The translations under genes were made by a program, and so were the position numbers. A stretch of 64,000 nt of DNA from Bacteroidales bacterium. GTDB lineage: Bacteria > Bacteroidota > Bacteroidia > Bacteroidales > GCA-2748055. Position 1 is the stretch's first letter. Each line of letters begins with the position of its first letter. Of the stretch, positions 55,368 through 63,193 are shown piece by piece. The notes beneath the pieces are model-generated. The model worked only from the letters and a program-made list of their open reading frames with translations. It was not told where the DNA came from and did not search any database. The stretch lies in contig JAOZQY010000011.1 in assembly GCA_029931975.1 (NCBI GenBank), positions 1-64,000 on the forward strand. Reading direction: 5' to 3'.

Positions 55368-56714
55368 TTAGTTTCTATTTCGCTTGTTGAAGTGCTTGTC
55401 TCCTCTTGTTTGAGGCTTCTTATATTTCTTCTTCTTCCTCAGGTAGGAACCTCCCTGGTTGGTTTTCGTGTTTTTTTCCTTCTTTTCATGGAAGGCGCCT
55501 CCTTTGACTTTATTGTCAGAATCGGGCTTTAGTTTGATCTCAACTTTTCTTGGACTCTCTTCGGGTGTTAACTCATTAGAAATTTCCACTTCCGGAGGAA
55601 ATTCAACCATCGGAATTTTATAATTCATCAAGGCTTCGATGGCCTCTTTTTCAGCCCTCTCCTTTTCTGTATAAAAAAGGATGGAATGGCCTTGCTCCTC
55701 CGCTCTGCCTGTTCGCCCGATACGGTGCATATAATTCTCCGGGTAGATGGGAGTATCAAAATTGATAACATGTGAAATAAGCTCCAGGTCCAGACCACGG
55801 GCCATTACATCGGTGGTAACCAGTATTCTGTTCTCACCTTCATCAAATTGTTTGATCGACCGAATGCGATAATTTTGTGATTTGTTGGAATGGATAATGC
55901 AGGTCTCTGTTCCATAGAGTTCCTCAAGCGCTTCAAACAGCCTGTCAGCATTTCTTTTCCCGGTCACAAACACCAGCACTTTGCTGTAATTATCCCGGTC
56001 TTGAAGGAGGTGGATGAGTAAATTGACCTTGGTATAGAAATTTTTTACAGCATAGCATTCCTGGGCAATATTATCCAGGGGGGTTCCGCTAACGGCAATA
56101 GAGATTTTTGCAGGAGCAATGAAAAAGTCATCGATGAGTGCATCAACTTCTTCTGTCATGGTAGCCGAGAACATCAAATTTTGTCTGCGTTCGGGCAGAA
56201 GGTCAAAGATATTTTTCAGTTGATAGCGAAAGCCCAGGTCCAGCATCACATCCACCTCGTCGATCACCAGTTTCTTAACTGTTTTTATCTTCAGAGCTCC
56301 GTTGAGGACCAGGTCATATAATCGCCCCGGTGTGGCTGCCAGTATATCCATTCCTTCAGCAACAGCCAGGGCCTGAGTATTCATATTGGTTCCCCCATAC
56401 ACCCCCAAAACACGAGTATTTGTGTATGTGGTAAGGCTTTTTACCTGCTCAACCACCTGCAGAACCAGTTCCCGGGTGGGAACCAGTATCAATATCCGGG
56501 GGTGAATCTCCTTTGAAAATTTCAGATCCTTCAACAGAGGCAGCAGATAGGCAAATGTTTTACCTGTACCGGTTTGTGCGATCCCCACCAGATCTTTTCC
56601 CGACAGGATCACAGGATAGGCCTCTACTTGAATAGGGGTAGGGTTGTCAATTCCCAAATCTTCAATGGCCCTGTTCAGCTGCTTTGACAGCTTCAGATCT
56701 TCAAAGGTTTTCAT
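55368..56714 (-). CDS. DEAD-box family ATP-dependent RNA helicase (DEVD variant)
   Basis: The 448-residue protein has all helicase motifs: Q motif NPTPIQVEAYP, motif I AQTGTGKT, Ia PTREL, Ib TPGRLYD, motif III SATMTEE, and motif VI HRIGRTGRAEEQG. Motif II reads DEVD (VIDEVDVMLDLGF) instead of DEAD. The C-terminal tail is lysine-rich (RKKKKYKKPQTRGDKHFNKR), as in cold-shock or ribosome-assembly helicases. It follows exonuclease III by 25 bases in the same direction. Confidence 0.93.
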   Translation of the reverse strand: MKTFEDLKLSKQLNRAIEDLGIDNPTPIQVEAYPVILSGKDLVGIAQTGTGKTFAYLLPLLKDLKFSKEIHPRILILVPTRELVLQVVEQVKSLTTYTNTRVLGVYGGTNMNTQALAVAEGMDILAATPGRLYDLVLNGALKIKTVKKLVIDEVDVMLDLGFRYQLKNIFDLLPERRQNLMFSATMTEEVDALIDDFFIAPAKISIAVSGTPLDNIAQECYAVKNFYTKVNLLIHLLQDRDNYSKVLVFVTGKRNADRLFEALEELYGTETCIIHSNKSQNYRIRSIKQFDEGENRILVTTDVMARGLDLELISHVINFDTPIYPENYMHRIGRTGRAEEQGHSILFYTEKERAEKEAIEALMNYKIPMVEFPPEVEISNELTPEESPRKVEIKLKPDSDNKVKGGAFHEKKEKNTKTNQGGSYLRKKKKYKKPQTRGDKHFNKRNRN

Positions 56715-56739
56715 ATCCGCGAAATTACTCTTTTTTCAC

Positions 56740-57507
56740 TTATACTACCAGATCAATTTCTACAGGGCAATGATCCGATCCTAATACATCATTTAAAATA
56801 CTGGCACTGGAGACCAAGGGCAGAAGAGCTTCACTGACCAGGAAGTAATCGATTCTCCAGCCCACATTATTTCCTCTGGCTCCTGCCCGGTAACTCCACC
56901 AGGAATATGCCCCATGGGCATCCGGATGATAATGTCGGAATGTGTCCGTAAAGCCTCCTTGTGTCAAGCGGTCCATTCCGTCAATTTCTTCCTGCATGAA
57001 TCCGGCCGACTTATTATAATTGGGTTTGGGGCGTGCCAGGTCAATATCCCTGTGGGCTACGTTAAAATCTCCGCAGGTGATCACCGGCTTTGCTTTCTCC
57101 AGTTTCTTCAGGTAGTTGAAAAAGGCCAGGTCCCAATCCTGACGATACTCAAGACGTTTTAGCTCATTTCCGGAATTGGGGACATAAACATTAACCAGGT
57201 AAAATTCCGGAAACTCCAGGCAAAGAACACGTCCCTCCGAATCGTGTTCAGGGCATCCAATTCCTCTGGAAACTGCCAGGGGAGGAGTTTTGGTCAGGAT
57301 GGCTGTCCCGGAGTAACCTTTCTTTTCGGCCGAAGTGGAATAAACCTCGTAGTTCATTACAGGGGCGAGTGTCTCTGCAACCTGATCATCCTGAGCCTTA
57401 GTCTCCTGCAGGCACAGGATATCGGGGTTCATCTTTTGCAGGTCTATGAAAAAATCTTTTTTAGCCACGGCCCGAATGCCGTTTACGTTCCAGGAGATAA
57501 TCTTCAT
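56740..57507 (-). CDS. xth: Exodeoxyribonuclease III
   Basis: This AP endonuclease/exonuclease acts in base excision repair. The 255-residue protein has the family motifs KIISWNVNGIRA (residues 2-13), CLQETKAQDDQVAE, LVNVYVPNSG, CGDFNVAHRDIDLARP and SDHCPVEIDL, which supply the metal and catalytic residues. Length and motif order are standard. It is upstream of the helicase gene. Confidence 0.95.
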   Translation of the reverse strand: MKIISWNVNGIRAVAKKDFFIDLQKMNPDILCLQETKAQDDQVAETLAPVMNYEVYSTSAEKKGYSGTAILTKTPPLAVSRGIGCPEHDSEGRVLCLEFPEFYLVNVYVPNSGNELKRLEYRQDWDLAFFNYLKKLEKAKPVITCGDFNVAHRDIDLARPKPNYNKSAGFMQEEIDGMDRLTQGGFTDTFRHYHPDAHGAYSWWSYRAGARGNNVGWRIDYFLVSEALLPLVSSASILNDVLGSDHCPVEIDLVV

Positions 57508-57572
57508 TGCATTGTTTTTTACAAGATAGGAAGATTTACATGTTGAAATACTTAAGCTCGCGCCCTAATTAG

Positions 57573-57580
57573 TAACTTTG
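57573..57580 (+). promoter_or_regulatory. Candidate -7 element (TAACTTTG) for the TSUP transporter
   Basis: TAACTTTG matches TAnnTTTG exactly, 20 bases before the ATG at 57601. No -33 TTTG is seen at 19 bases. Confidence 0.4.
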
Positions 57581-57600
57581 TTAAATAGGATACTTAATAG

Positions 57601-58353
57601 ATGAATTTTTTTTTACTGTCTCTGATCATTCTGGTGATCGCGTTACTGATGACCATGACAGGGCGCGGGGGAGGAAACTTTTATGTGCTGGCGCTTGCTT
57701 TTTCAGGGATTAGCATGCATGAGGCTGCTACAACGGGTCAGTTTATATTGATTATTTCATCTCTGGCAGCCACTATTTCATTTGGAAAAAGGAAAGTCAC
57801 CGACTGGAAACTGGTCCTCTTCATTGGCAGCCTTTGTTTGCTTTCTGCTTTCTTTGGCGGGATGTTTTCGGGGATGTTCCAGGATAAATGGCTGAAGATT
57901 ATTTTTGCCGTCTTTATATTTTTGGCATCCCTGCTGATGCTGCGGCCAGGAAGTAAGGAGAAGGACTCCCTCGGTGCACCAAAAATGAATTATTTCCTTG
58001 TGGTTCCTGTGGTGCTTCTTACCGGTTTCGTTTCGGGAATGGTTGGAATATCTGGTGGCTCCTTCCTGGTGCCCCTGTTGATCCTGGTTCTGCGGGTCCC
58101 TGTCCATGTGGCCGTGGGAACTTCTACCACCCTGGTATTGATTACTGCTTCCTCGGGCTTCCTCGGGCATCTCAGTTCAGGACATTTTGATTTTCGAATG
58201 GCTTTGCCCCTGGCTGTCGCCGGACTGGTAGGGGGAATTCTCGGAGCTCGCATGACATTCAATTTCAAAGCAAACAGAATTAAGCTGCTATTTGCTGTGA
58301 CCTCTTTTATAGCTGCTATTCTGATGATGATGAACGCCCTTCAGATCAAATAA
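57601..58353 (+). CDS. TauE/SafE (TSUP) family sulfite/anion exporter
   Basis: The 250-residue protein has about eight helices with the inverted-repeat halves typical of TSUP permeases (GRGGGNFYVLALAFSGIS in the first, GMVGISGGSFLVPLLILVL in the second). These move sulfite, sulfonates or other small anions, direction varying. No sulfur genes are adjacent to suggest a substrate. The 123-bp gap to the dihydrouridine synthase gene is empty as far as I can see. Confidence 0.86.
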   Translation: MNFFLLSLIILVIALLMTMTGRGGGNFYVLALAFSGISMHEAATTGQFILIISSLAATISFGKRKVTDWKLVLFIGSLCLLSAFFGGMFSGMFQDKWLKIIFAVFIFLASLLMLRPGSKEKDSLGAPKMNYFLVVPVVLLTGFVSGMVGISGGSFLVPLLILVLRVPVHVAVGTSTTLVLITASSGFLGHLSSGHFDFRMALPLAVAGLVGGILGARMTFNFKANRIKLLFAVTSFIAAILMMMNALQIK

Positions 58354-58476
58354 ACCCAGATCAAAAAAGTACTCCCCGGCTTCTCATAGCTCAGGTATTG
58401 TTTTAATGCGCATCAACTATATGAAACACATCATATCTGGTATAGCCTATTTTTGGGATGCTTTATTCCTGGTATT

Positions 58477-59427
58477 TCATTCTGCTGCTTCCGTACTACA
58501 TAGCAGTTGAACTGCTTTATGGTAGGACTGATAATTCTTTGCTTTTTTTATCATTTTAAGGCCCTTGGGAGAAGAAGGAAATGAGCGTATAAAGTACTCC
58601 CAGAACTGGAGCATCCTGAGCAGAACATGTTTAGTACCTGACAGAGCCTCCTCGTATTGAGCAAACAGGGAATCATGAAATTCCTTAAAGCTCTCATATC
58701 TGTCTTCAGGATAAATCAGGCTATCGGTTTTTATCATTGATGGCAAATAGGGATCTGCAATTAATCCCCTGCCTATCATCCAATGATCAATTGAGTTGAA
58801 GCGCTCCTTCAGCTTCCTGAAAGCCTGGACCGATGTAATATCTCCATTATAGATCAGCGTATGTCGGCTTTGTTTAAGGCAGCTTTCAAAGCTATTTAAA
58901 TCCACTTCCCCTTTATACAGCTGCTTTCCTATCCGGGGATGAATACTAATATTTGCAAGCTCGTATTTTTCCAGTACAGGCAATACTTCATAAATCTCAT
59001 CTGCTGACTCGTAACCCAGGCGCATCTTCACAGATACCTTAATATCCGATTCCTCCGAAACAATATGCAAAACTTCGTCAATGATCCCGGGCTTACCCAA
59101 TAATCCTGAGCCCATACCGCGCTTGGCGACCATCGGATAGGGACAACCAAGATTCCAGTTCAGCTCTTTATATCCAAGCTTTTGAACAGCTTCAGCAACA
59201 AACAAAAACTCAAGCGCATCTTTTGTAATTACCTGGGGAATAAGATCAGGAGTGTGATTATTTTCCGGTAATAGATCCCGTTGCCTGGAGGCTTTGATTT
59301 CCATTTTCCCATTCAAGCGAATATAGGGTGCCATGTACTGATCAATGCCGCCGAAGTGCTCATAAAAAGCATTTCTGAACCGATAATCAGTAAATCCCTG
59401 TAGAGGTGATGAGTATAGCCTGGTCAT
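58477..59427 (-). CDS. dus: tRNA-dihydrouridine synthase
   Basis: Dus reduces uridine in tRNA D-loops with FMN and NADPH. The 316-residue protein has SPLQGFTDYRFRNAF at the start, the catalytic cysteine in NWNLGCPYPMVAKRGMGSGLLG, the FMN-phosphate region IYNGDITSVQ and IGRGLIADPYLP, and a helical C-terminal domain. It is closest in layout to the DusC-like group; the modified position cannot be deduced. A terminator-like hairpin lies just upstream. Confidence 0.92.
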   Translation of the reverse strand: MTRLYSSPLQGFTDYRFRNAFYEHFGGIDQYMAPYIRLNGKMEIKASRQRDLLPENNHTPDLIPQVITKDALEFLFVAEAVQKLGYKELNWNLGCPYPMVAKRGMGSGLLGKPGIIDEVLHIVSEESDIKVSVKMRLGYESADEIYEVLPVLEKYELANISIHPRIGKQLYKGEVDLNSFESCLKQSRHTLIYNGDITSVQAFRKLKERFNSIDHWMIGRGLIADPYLPSMIKTDSLIYPEDRYESFKEFHDSLFAQYEEALSGTKHVLLRMLQFWEYFIRSFPSSPKGLKMIKKAKNYQSYHKAVQLLCSTEAAE

Positions 59428-59455
59428 GATAATTTCAAAGTTAAGGATAGAAATG

Positions 59456-59489
59456 AAAAAAGCCCCCTGATCTCAAATCGGAAGGCTTT
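59456..59489 (-). terminator. Probable rho-independent terminator (minus strand)
   Basis: On the minus strand AAAGCC...GGCTTT pair around an inner GAT...ATC helix and a TTGAG loop, and the 3' arm runs into TTTTTT at 59461-59456. It stands just downstream of the MDR fragment and before dus, so it probably ended the former transcript of that gene. Confidence 0.6.
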
Positions 59490-59516
59490 AGTAGCGGAAG
59501 TTGTGATTTGATATTA

Positions 59517-59800
59517 TTATTCACTAATTCTGATTAATGGCGATGACAACATTACCTTTACATATTCTGCGTGGGCACCAAAGCTCATACCGCTTGACCC
59601 AAAAACCTGATTTCCCATTTTACAGTTAGATACAAATTCTTCACTACTCTCAATTTCACCTGCGACAACAACTCCCAGAATGGATTTTCTAGGTCTCTTG
59701 AACCCGAATATCAGCCGAATGATAAAAGGATCGGCTCTTCGCATCCTTGCATCACCAGAGCTTACAGATGTTGCGTGGATTTTAATCAGTACGTCATTGT
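59517..59800 (-). pseudogene. Fragment of a zinc-independent MDR-family oxidoreductase
   Basis: The minus strand reads NNDVLIKIHATSVSSGDARM, then GVVVAGEIESS, GNQVFGSSGMSFGAHAEYV and stops at 59517. This is roughly residues 25 to 115 of a medium-chain dehydrogenase/quinone oxidoreductase, with the GVDVAG-type and GAHAEY segments; the N-terminus and the whole nucleotide-binding domain are absent. It has no start of its own in the right place. It abuts an unrelated fragment at its upstream side. Confidence 0.6.
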
Positions 59801-59893
59801 TTAGGCACTCATATTTACAAAAGGGAGCACCGCAATGGTAAGATCTCTCAGGTTTACCTCTACTTTGGATCCACTATTAGGTTTAGCATACAT
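59801..59893 (-). pseudogene. Fragment resembling a TolB/adenylate-cyclase-type AVLPF motif
   Basis: A 30-codon minus-strand frame reads MYAKPNSGSKVEVNLRDL, then TIAVLPFVNMSA and TAA at 59801-59803. IAVLPFxNMS is the start of TolB-like segments in cyclase-type and TPR signalling proteins, which normally continue with DPE-rich sequence. Here the match ends abruptly at the MDR fragment. The identification rests on one short motif. Confidence 0.35.
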
Positions 59894-59942
59894 TCAGTCG
59901 CATTCTATCTGGGAAACAATATTATACGGCAATTGTTTTAAT

Positions 59943-62321
59943 CTAAGAGTATTCAGTTCGCAAAGTATCTGCCGGATTCCGATTGGCAAATCGCCAGCTC
60001 TGCACACTTACAATGGTAATGGCGATTATTGAGACAATCACACCTGAGCCAATAAAGATCCAAGGGCTGATATTAGTTTTATAGGCAAAATTATCAAGCC
60101 ATTTGCGTATAATGAACCAGGCTACCGGACAAGATATAATAAATGCGATCAATAAATTAAAAACAAAACCCTTGTTCAGGCCCAGTATGACTTCCCATAC
60201 TTTTGCACCATTAATCTTGCGAATACCGATCTCTTTAATCCTGCTTTCACATAAAAATAGCGAAAGACTCAGCACGCCGAGAACCGCAATTAAAATGGCA
60301 ATCATAGAAACAAAGGAAATGGCTTTCCCCATCTGTTCATCGCTCTTATAGAGCTTATCGAAACTTGCATCCAGATAGTGATAAGAAAAAGGAAACCCCG
60401 GGGCAAGCTCTCTCCATATCTCTTCAATTTCATCAATGGTTTGCTGGGTATTGTTACCAGACATTTTTATATTCGCAAAGGCACCCTGACTGGGGAAGTA
60501 AACGATGGCCAGTGGTTCAATAGGATTGTGAAGGGATTTAAAATTAAAATCCTTCACTATTCCAACCACCTTTGCATTTCCACTGGGTACCCTTATTTCT
60601 ATTTCAAAAGGATCTTTCACATCAAATGCTCTCACTGCGGCCTCATTTAACAAGGCAGTGACATTCCTGTCGCTCTTCAAACCTTCCGTGAAAAACCTGC
60701 CCTTCACCAATTGCAAATCATACATATTAATAAACTCAGCATCAACCCATATGTTGGTGAAATTGACGGTTTGCCCTTCCAGTTCCAGGTTGTTATAGCC
60801 ATCAATCTCCCCAAATACCCTGCTGGAGTATGCTACTTTTTCAATATCCGGAAGGTGCTGTAAGCGTTCAGTAAACACCTCTTTTCCCTGGTACATTAAT
60901 TGACGTGGCAGTTTTGCATACACCACAGCCTCCTTCGGAATCCCTATGTCTTTCTCTTTAAGGAAGGTAAGCTGTTGAATGATTAAAAAAGTGACCGCGA
61001 TCAGTGTAATGGAGGCAACAAACTGAAAGACCAAAAGGAAATACCGTAGATTTCTTCCTTTGTTACGGGGTCCTGAATCCTTTTTCAGAACACTGATTTC
61101 TCTCAATGAAGAGAGGTAGAGCGCAGGATAGAATCCGGCGATAATTCCCAGCATAAAGATTCCGGGTACCAATAAAACAAGAAAAGAAAAGGAAAAACTT
61201 AAACTTTGATTGAAACTCATCAACTGGCTGAATCCTGGTAATAATAGCAAGGTGATGATCACACCAATGATTGTAGCAATAAAACTGACCATTGTTGTTT
61301 CCGTTATATACTGGAAAACAAGGGTCCTTTTGTTTGAACCAAAAACTTTCTGGACACCAATCTCCTTTTTTCTGAGCGATGCCCGAGCAGTAGAAAGGTT
61401 CACATAATTTATAATCGACAATATCATAATGATAATGCCTATTGCAATTAATACCCTGATAAGAAACAGATTGCCACGATTTGTAGTATCATGCGTAAGC
61501 GACTTATTAAAATAGACCTCCCTGATTGGATGTAAATCCAGAGGAGTGGCCCGGGCTTCATCATGCCATTGAGAGGAAGACAGGTTTGATTCATAATACT
61601 CGATCAGGAAGCTTCTTAACTTATGCGCAAACTGCTCGGGATCAGTGTTGGGACGCAAAAGGAGATAGGTTTCATACACTCCGAATCCCCAGTTATCGGG
61701 ATAATATGGGCTCATCTTTCTTGTGGAAGCTTCTGAAATTAGTCCATGAAATTGTATGGAAGAATTTTGTGGTATATCGCTGACAATGGCACGTACGGTA
61801 AAGGGAAAGTCCTCCCTGGCTCTCCAAATGATTGTTTCTCCAATGGGATTTTTATCCTTAAATATTCGCATAGCTTCACTTTCAGTCAGGATCATTGAGA
61901 ATGGTGAATTTAACGCATCGTCAATATCACCCTGCAGCACCTGAAAGTCAAACACAGCGAAGAAATCAGCATTGGTAGCATAATATTTTTCGATCTCAAT
62001 GAGCTCAGTGTTGTAACTTAAGAGGGGTGATAAACCAAACAGCTGGTGGGTCTCCATATGGGTGGCATGCTGAATTTCAGAAAAGTTAGTTTCGAGCAAT
62101 TCAGAAAGCGGACCGGGAGTCCCACTGGAGTTCCCATAGGAGACTTTAAAAATCCTGGAGGAATTCACATGAAAGTTATCGACACTTAATTCATTTTTTG
62201 AAAAAATCGATATGACCAACAGGATGGCAATACCAAGCGACAAGGATAAAACACTAATAAGTGTGTTGCTTTTATTCTTATTAAGATTTCTGAATCCCAG
62301 TTTGAAGAAATGACGGACCAT
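59943..62321 (-). CDS. MacB/FtsX-type ABC transporter permease
   Basis: The 792-residue protein has two MacB-like periplasmic domains, each followed by an FtsX-type three-helix set, plus a helix before each periplasmic domain (NTLISVLSLSLGIAILLVISI near the start, FLLVFQFVASITLIAVTFLII near residue 435). It is the double-size FtsX permease common in Bacteroidota and needs a separate ATPase, which is not in the window. Such permeases perform mechanotransmission or peptide/lipid export. It is downstream of a LytTR two-component pair, and its promoter carries a 20-bp-period repeat. Confidence 0.9.
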   Translation of the reverse strand: MVRHFFKLGFRNLNKNKSNTLISVLSLSLGIAILLVISIFSKNELSVDNFHVNSSRIFKVSYGNSSGTPGPLSELLETNFSEIQHATHMETHQLFGLSPLLSYNTELIEIEKYYATNADFFAVFDFQVLQGDIDDALNSPFSMILTESEAMRIFKDKNPIGETIIWRAREDFPFTVRAIVSDIPQNSSIQFHGLISEASTRKMSPYYPDNWGFGVYETYLLLRPNTDPEQFAHKLRSFLIEYYESNLSSSQWHDEARATPLDLHPIREVYFNKSLTHDTTNRGNLFLIRVLIAIGIIIMILSIINYVNLSTARASLRKKEIGVQKVFGSNKRTLVFQYITETTMVSFIATIIGVIITLLLLPGFSQLMSFNQSLSFSFSFLVLLVPGIFMLGIIAGFYPALYLSSLREISVLKKDSGPRNKGRNLRYFLLVFQFVASITLIAVTFLIIQQLTFLKEKDIGIPKEAVVYAKLPRQLMYQGKEVFTERLQHLPDIEKVAYSSRVFGEIDGYNNLELEGQTVNFTNIWVDAEFINMYDLQLVKGRFFTEGLKSDRNVTALLNEAAVRAFDVKDPFEIEIRVPSGNAKVVGIVKDFNFKSLHNPIEPLAIVYFPSQGAFANIKMSGNNTQQTIDEIEEIWRELAPGFPFSYHYLDASFDKLYKSDEQMGKAISFVSMIAILIAVLGVLSLSLFLCESRIKEIGIRKINGAKVWEVILGLNKGFVFNLLIAFIISCPVAWFIIRKWLDNFAYKTNISPWIFIGSGVIVSIIAITIVSVQSWRFANRNPADTLRTEYS

Positions 62322-62361
62322 GATTTAACATATGATGTTCAACTATAGAATAGATCTCTCC

Positions 62362-62391
62362 CAAAGATAAACTAAAAAATTAGTTAAACAA
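62362..62391 (-). promoter_or_regulatory. Promoter of the FtsX-type permease gene
   Basis: On the minus strand TTG (plus-strand 62389-62391) is followed by 19 bases and TATCTTTG (62362-62369), matching the Bacteroidota consensus. The ATG at 62321 is 40 bases further. The elements are embedded in the repeat described separately. Confidence 0.65.
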
Positions 62392-62405
62392 CTAAATAAT
62401 TAGTT
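62366..62405 (-). repeat. Two 16-bp direct repeats of 20-bp period in the permease promoter (putative LytTR operator)
   Basis: The minus strand reads AACTAATTATTTAGTT and 20 bases later AACTAATTTTTTAGTT, 15 of 16 identical. Each copy is itself an inverted repeat (AACTAA, four bases, TTAGTT). The copies overlap the -33 element and the spacer of the promoter. The LytTR regulator encoded immediately upstream is the natural candidate to bind them. Confidence 0.65.
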
Positions 62406-62425
62406 ATGCGTGCTAATTACTAAAA

Positions 62426-63193
62426 TCACTTCTCCAGCCACTCTTTAAAATCACTGATTTTTCTACGGCTTACAAGGATGTTTTCATCGTCCGATCCCTT
62501 GATGATCAGCTTGAAGCGGCTGCTGGAGTAGGTGATGATCTCCTGGATGGCTTCAATATTTACTATATGCTTTCGGCTGATCCTGAAAAATTGTCCGGGA
62601 TCGAGCTGCGCTTCCAACTGGTCAAGAGAGTAAGAGATGTCGTAGGTTTTTCCTGTATCCGTGCACAGGAAGGTAGATTTTTCCAGGCTGAAAAAACAGC
62701 TGATATGAGTGCTTTCGATGGCCTTGATTCTGGGTCCGATGTTCACAATATATCTGGACTTATACTGTTTGGCCATCTTCTGCATTAACACCTCAAGGTT
62801 TTTGCCCAACATCCTGTTGGAGGAGGACTGTAAGTTTTGTCCCCTGAATTTGTCCAGGGCAAAATTGAGCTCATCCAGGCCCACAGGCTTGAGTAAATAG
62901 TCGACGCTGTTGATCTTAAATGCCTTGATGGCGTACTCCCCAAATGCAGTGGTAAAAATGACCGGGCAGAGGATATCCACCTGCCTGAAGATTTCAAAAC
63001 TTAGTCCGTCGGCCAGCTGAATGTCCAGGAACATGATGTCGGGAGCAGGATTGTTTTTGAACCATCTGACAGTCTGGCTTACCGAGTCTGTAATATGAAG
63101 AACGCTTAACTCGTGGTCGCTTTCGTGCAGGAGCCTGACCAGGTGTTCGGCAGCCGGTTTCTCATCTTCAACAATCAGGGCTTTTATGGTCAT
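62426..63193 (-). CDS. LytTR-family response regulator
   Basis: The 255-residue protein has a receiver domain (1 to about 120) with the phosphorylated Asp57 in DIMFLDIQLADG and the Lys in LLKPVGLDEL, then a LytTR DNA-binding domain (about 155-253) with FRISRKHIVNIEAIQEI. Its ATG overlaps the stop of the kinase gene by four bases (63190-63193), so they are a coupled pair. The promoter of the next gene downstream, an FtsX-type permease, has a 20-bp-period repeat that is a likely target. Confidence 0.93.
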   Translation of the reverse strand: MTIKALIVEDEKPAAEHLVRLLHESDHELSVLHITDSVSQTVRWFKNNPAPDIMFLDIQLADGLSFEIFRQVDILCPVIFTTAFGEYAIKAFKINSVDYLLKPVGLDELNFALDKFRGQNLQSSSNRMLGKNLEVLMQKMAKQYKSRYIVNIGPRIKAIESTHISCFFSLEKSTFLCTDTGKTYDISYSLDQLEAQLDPGQFFRISRKHIVNIEAIQEIITYSSSRFKLIIKGSDDENILVSRRKISDFKEWLEK

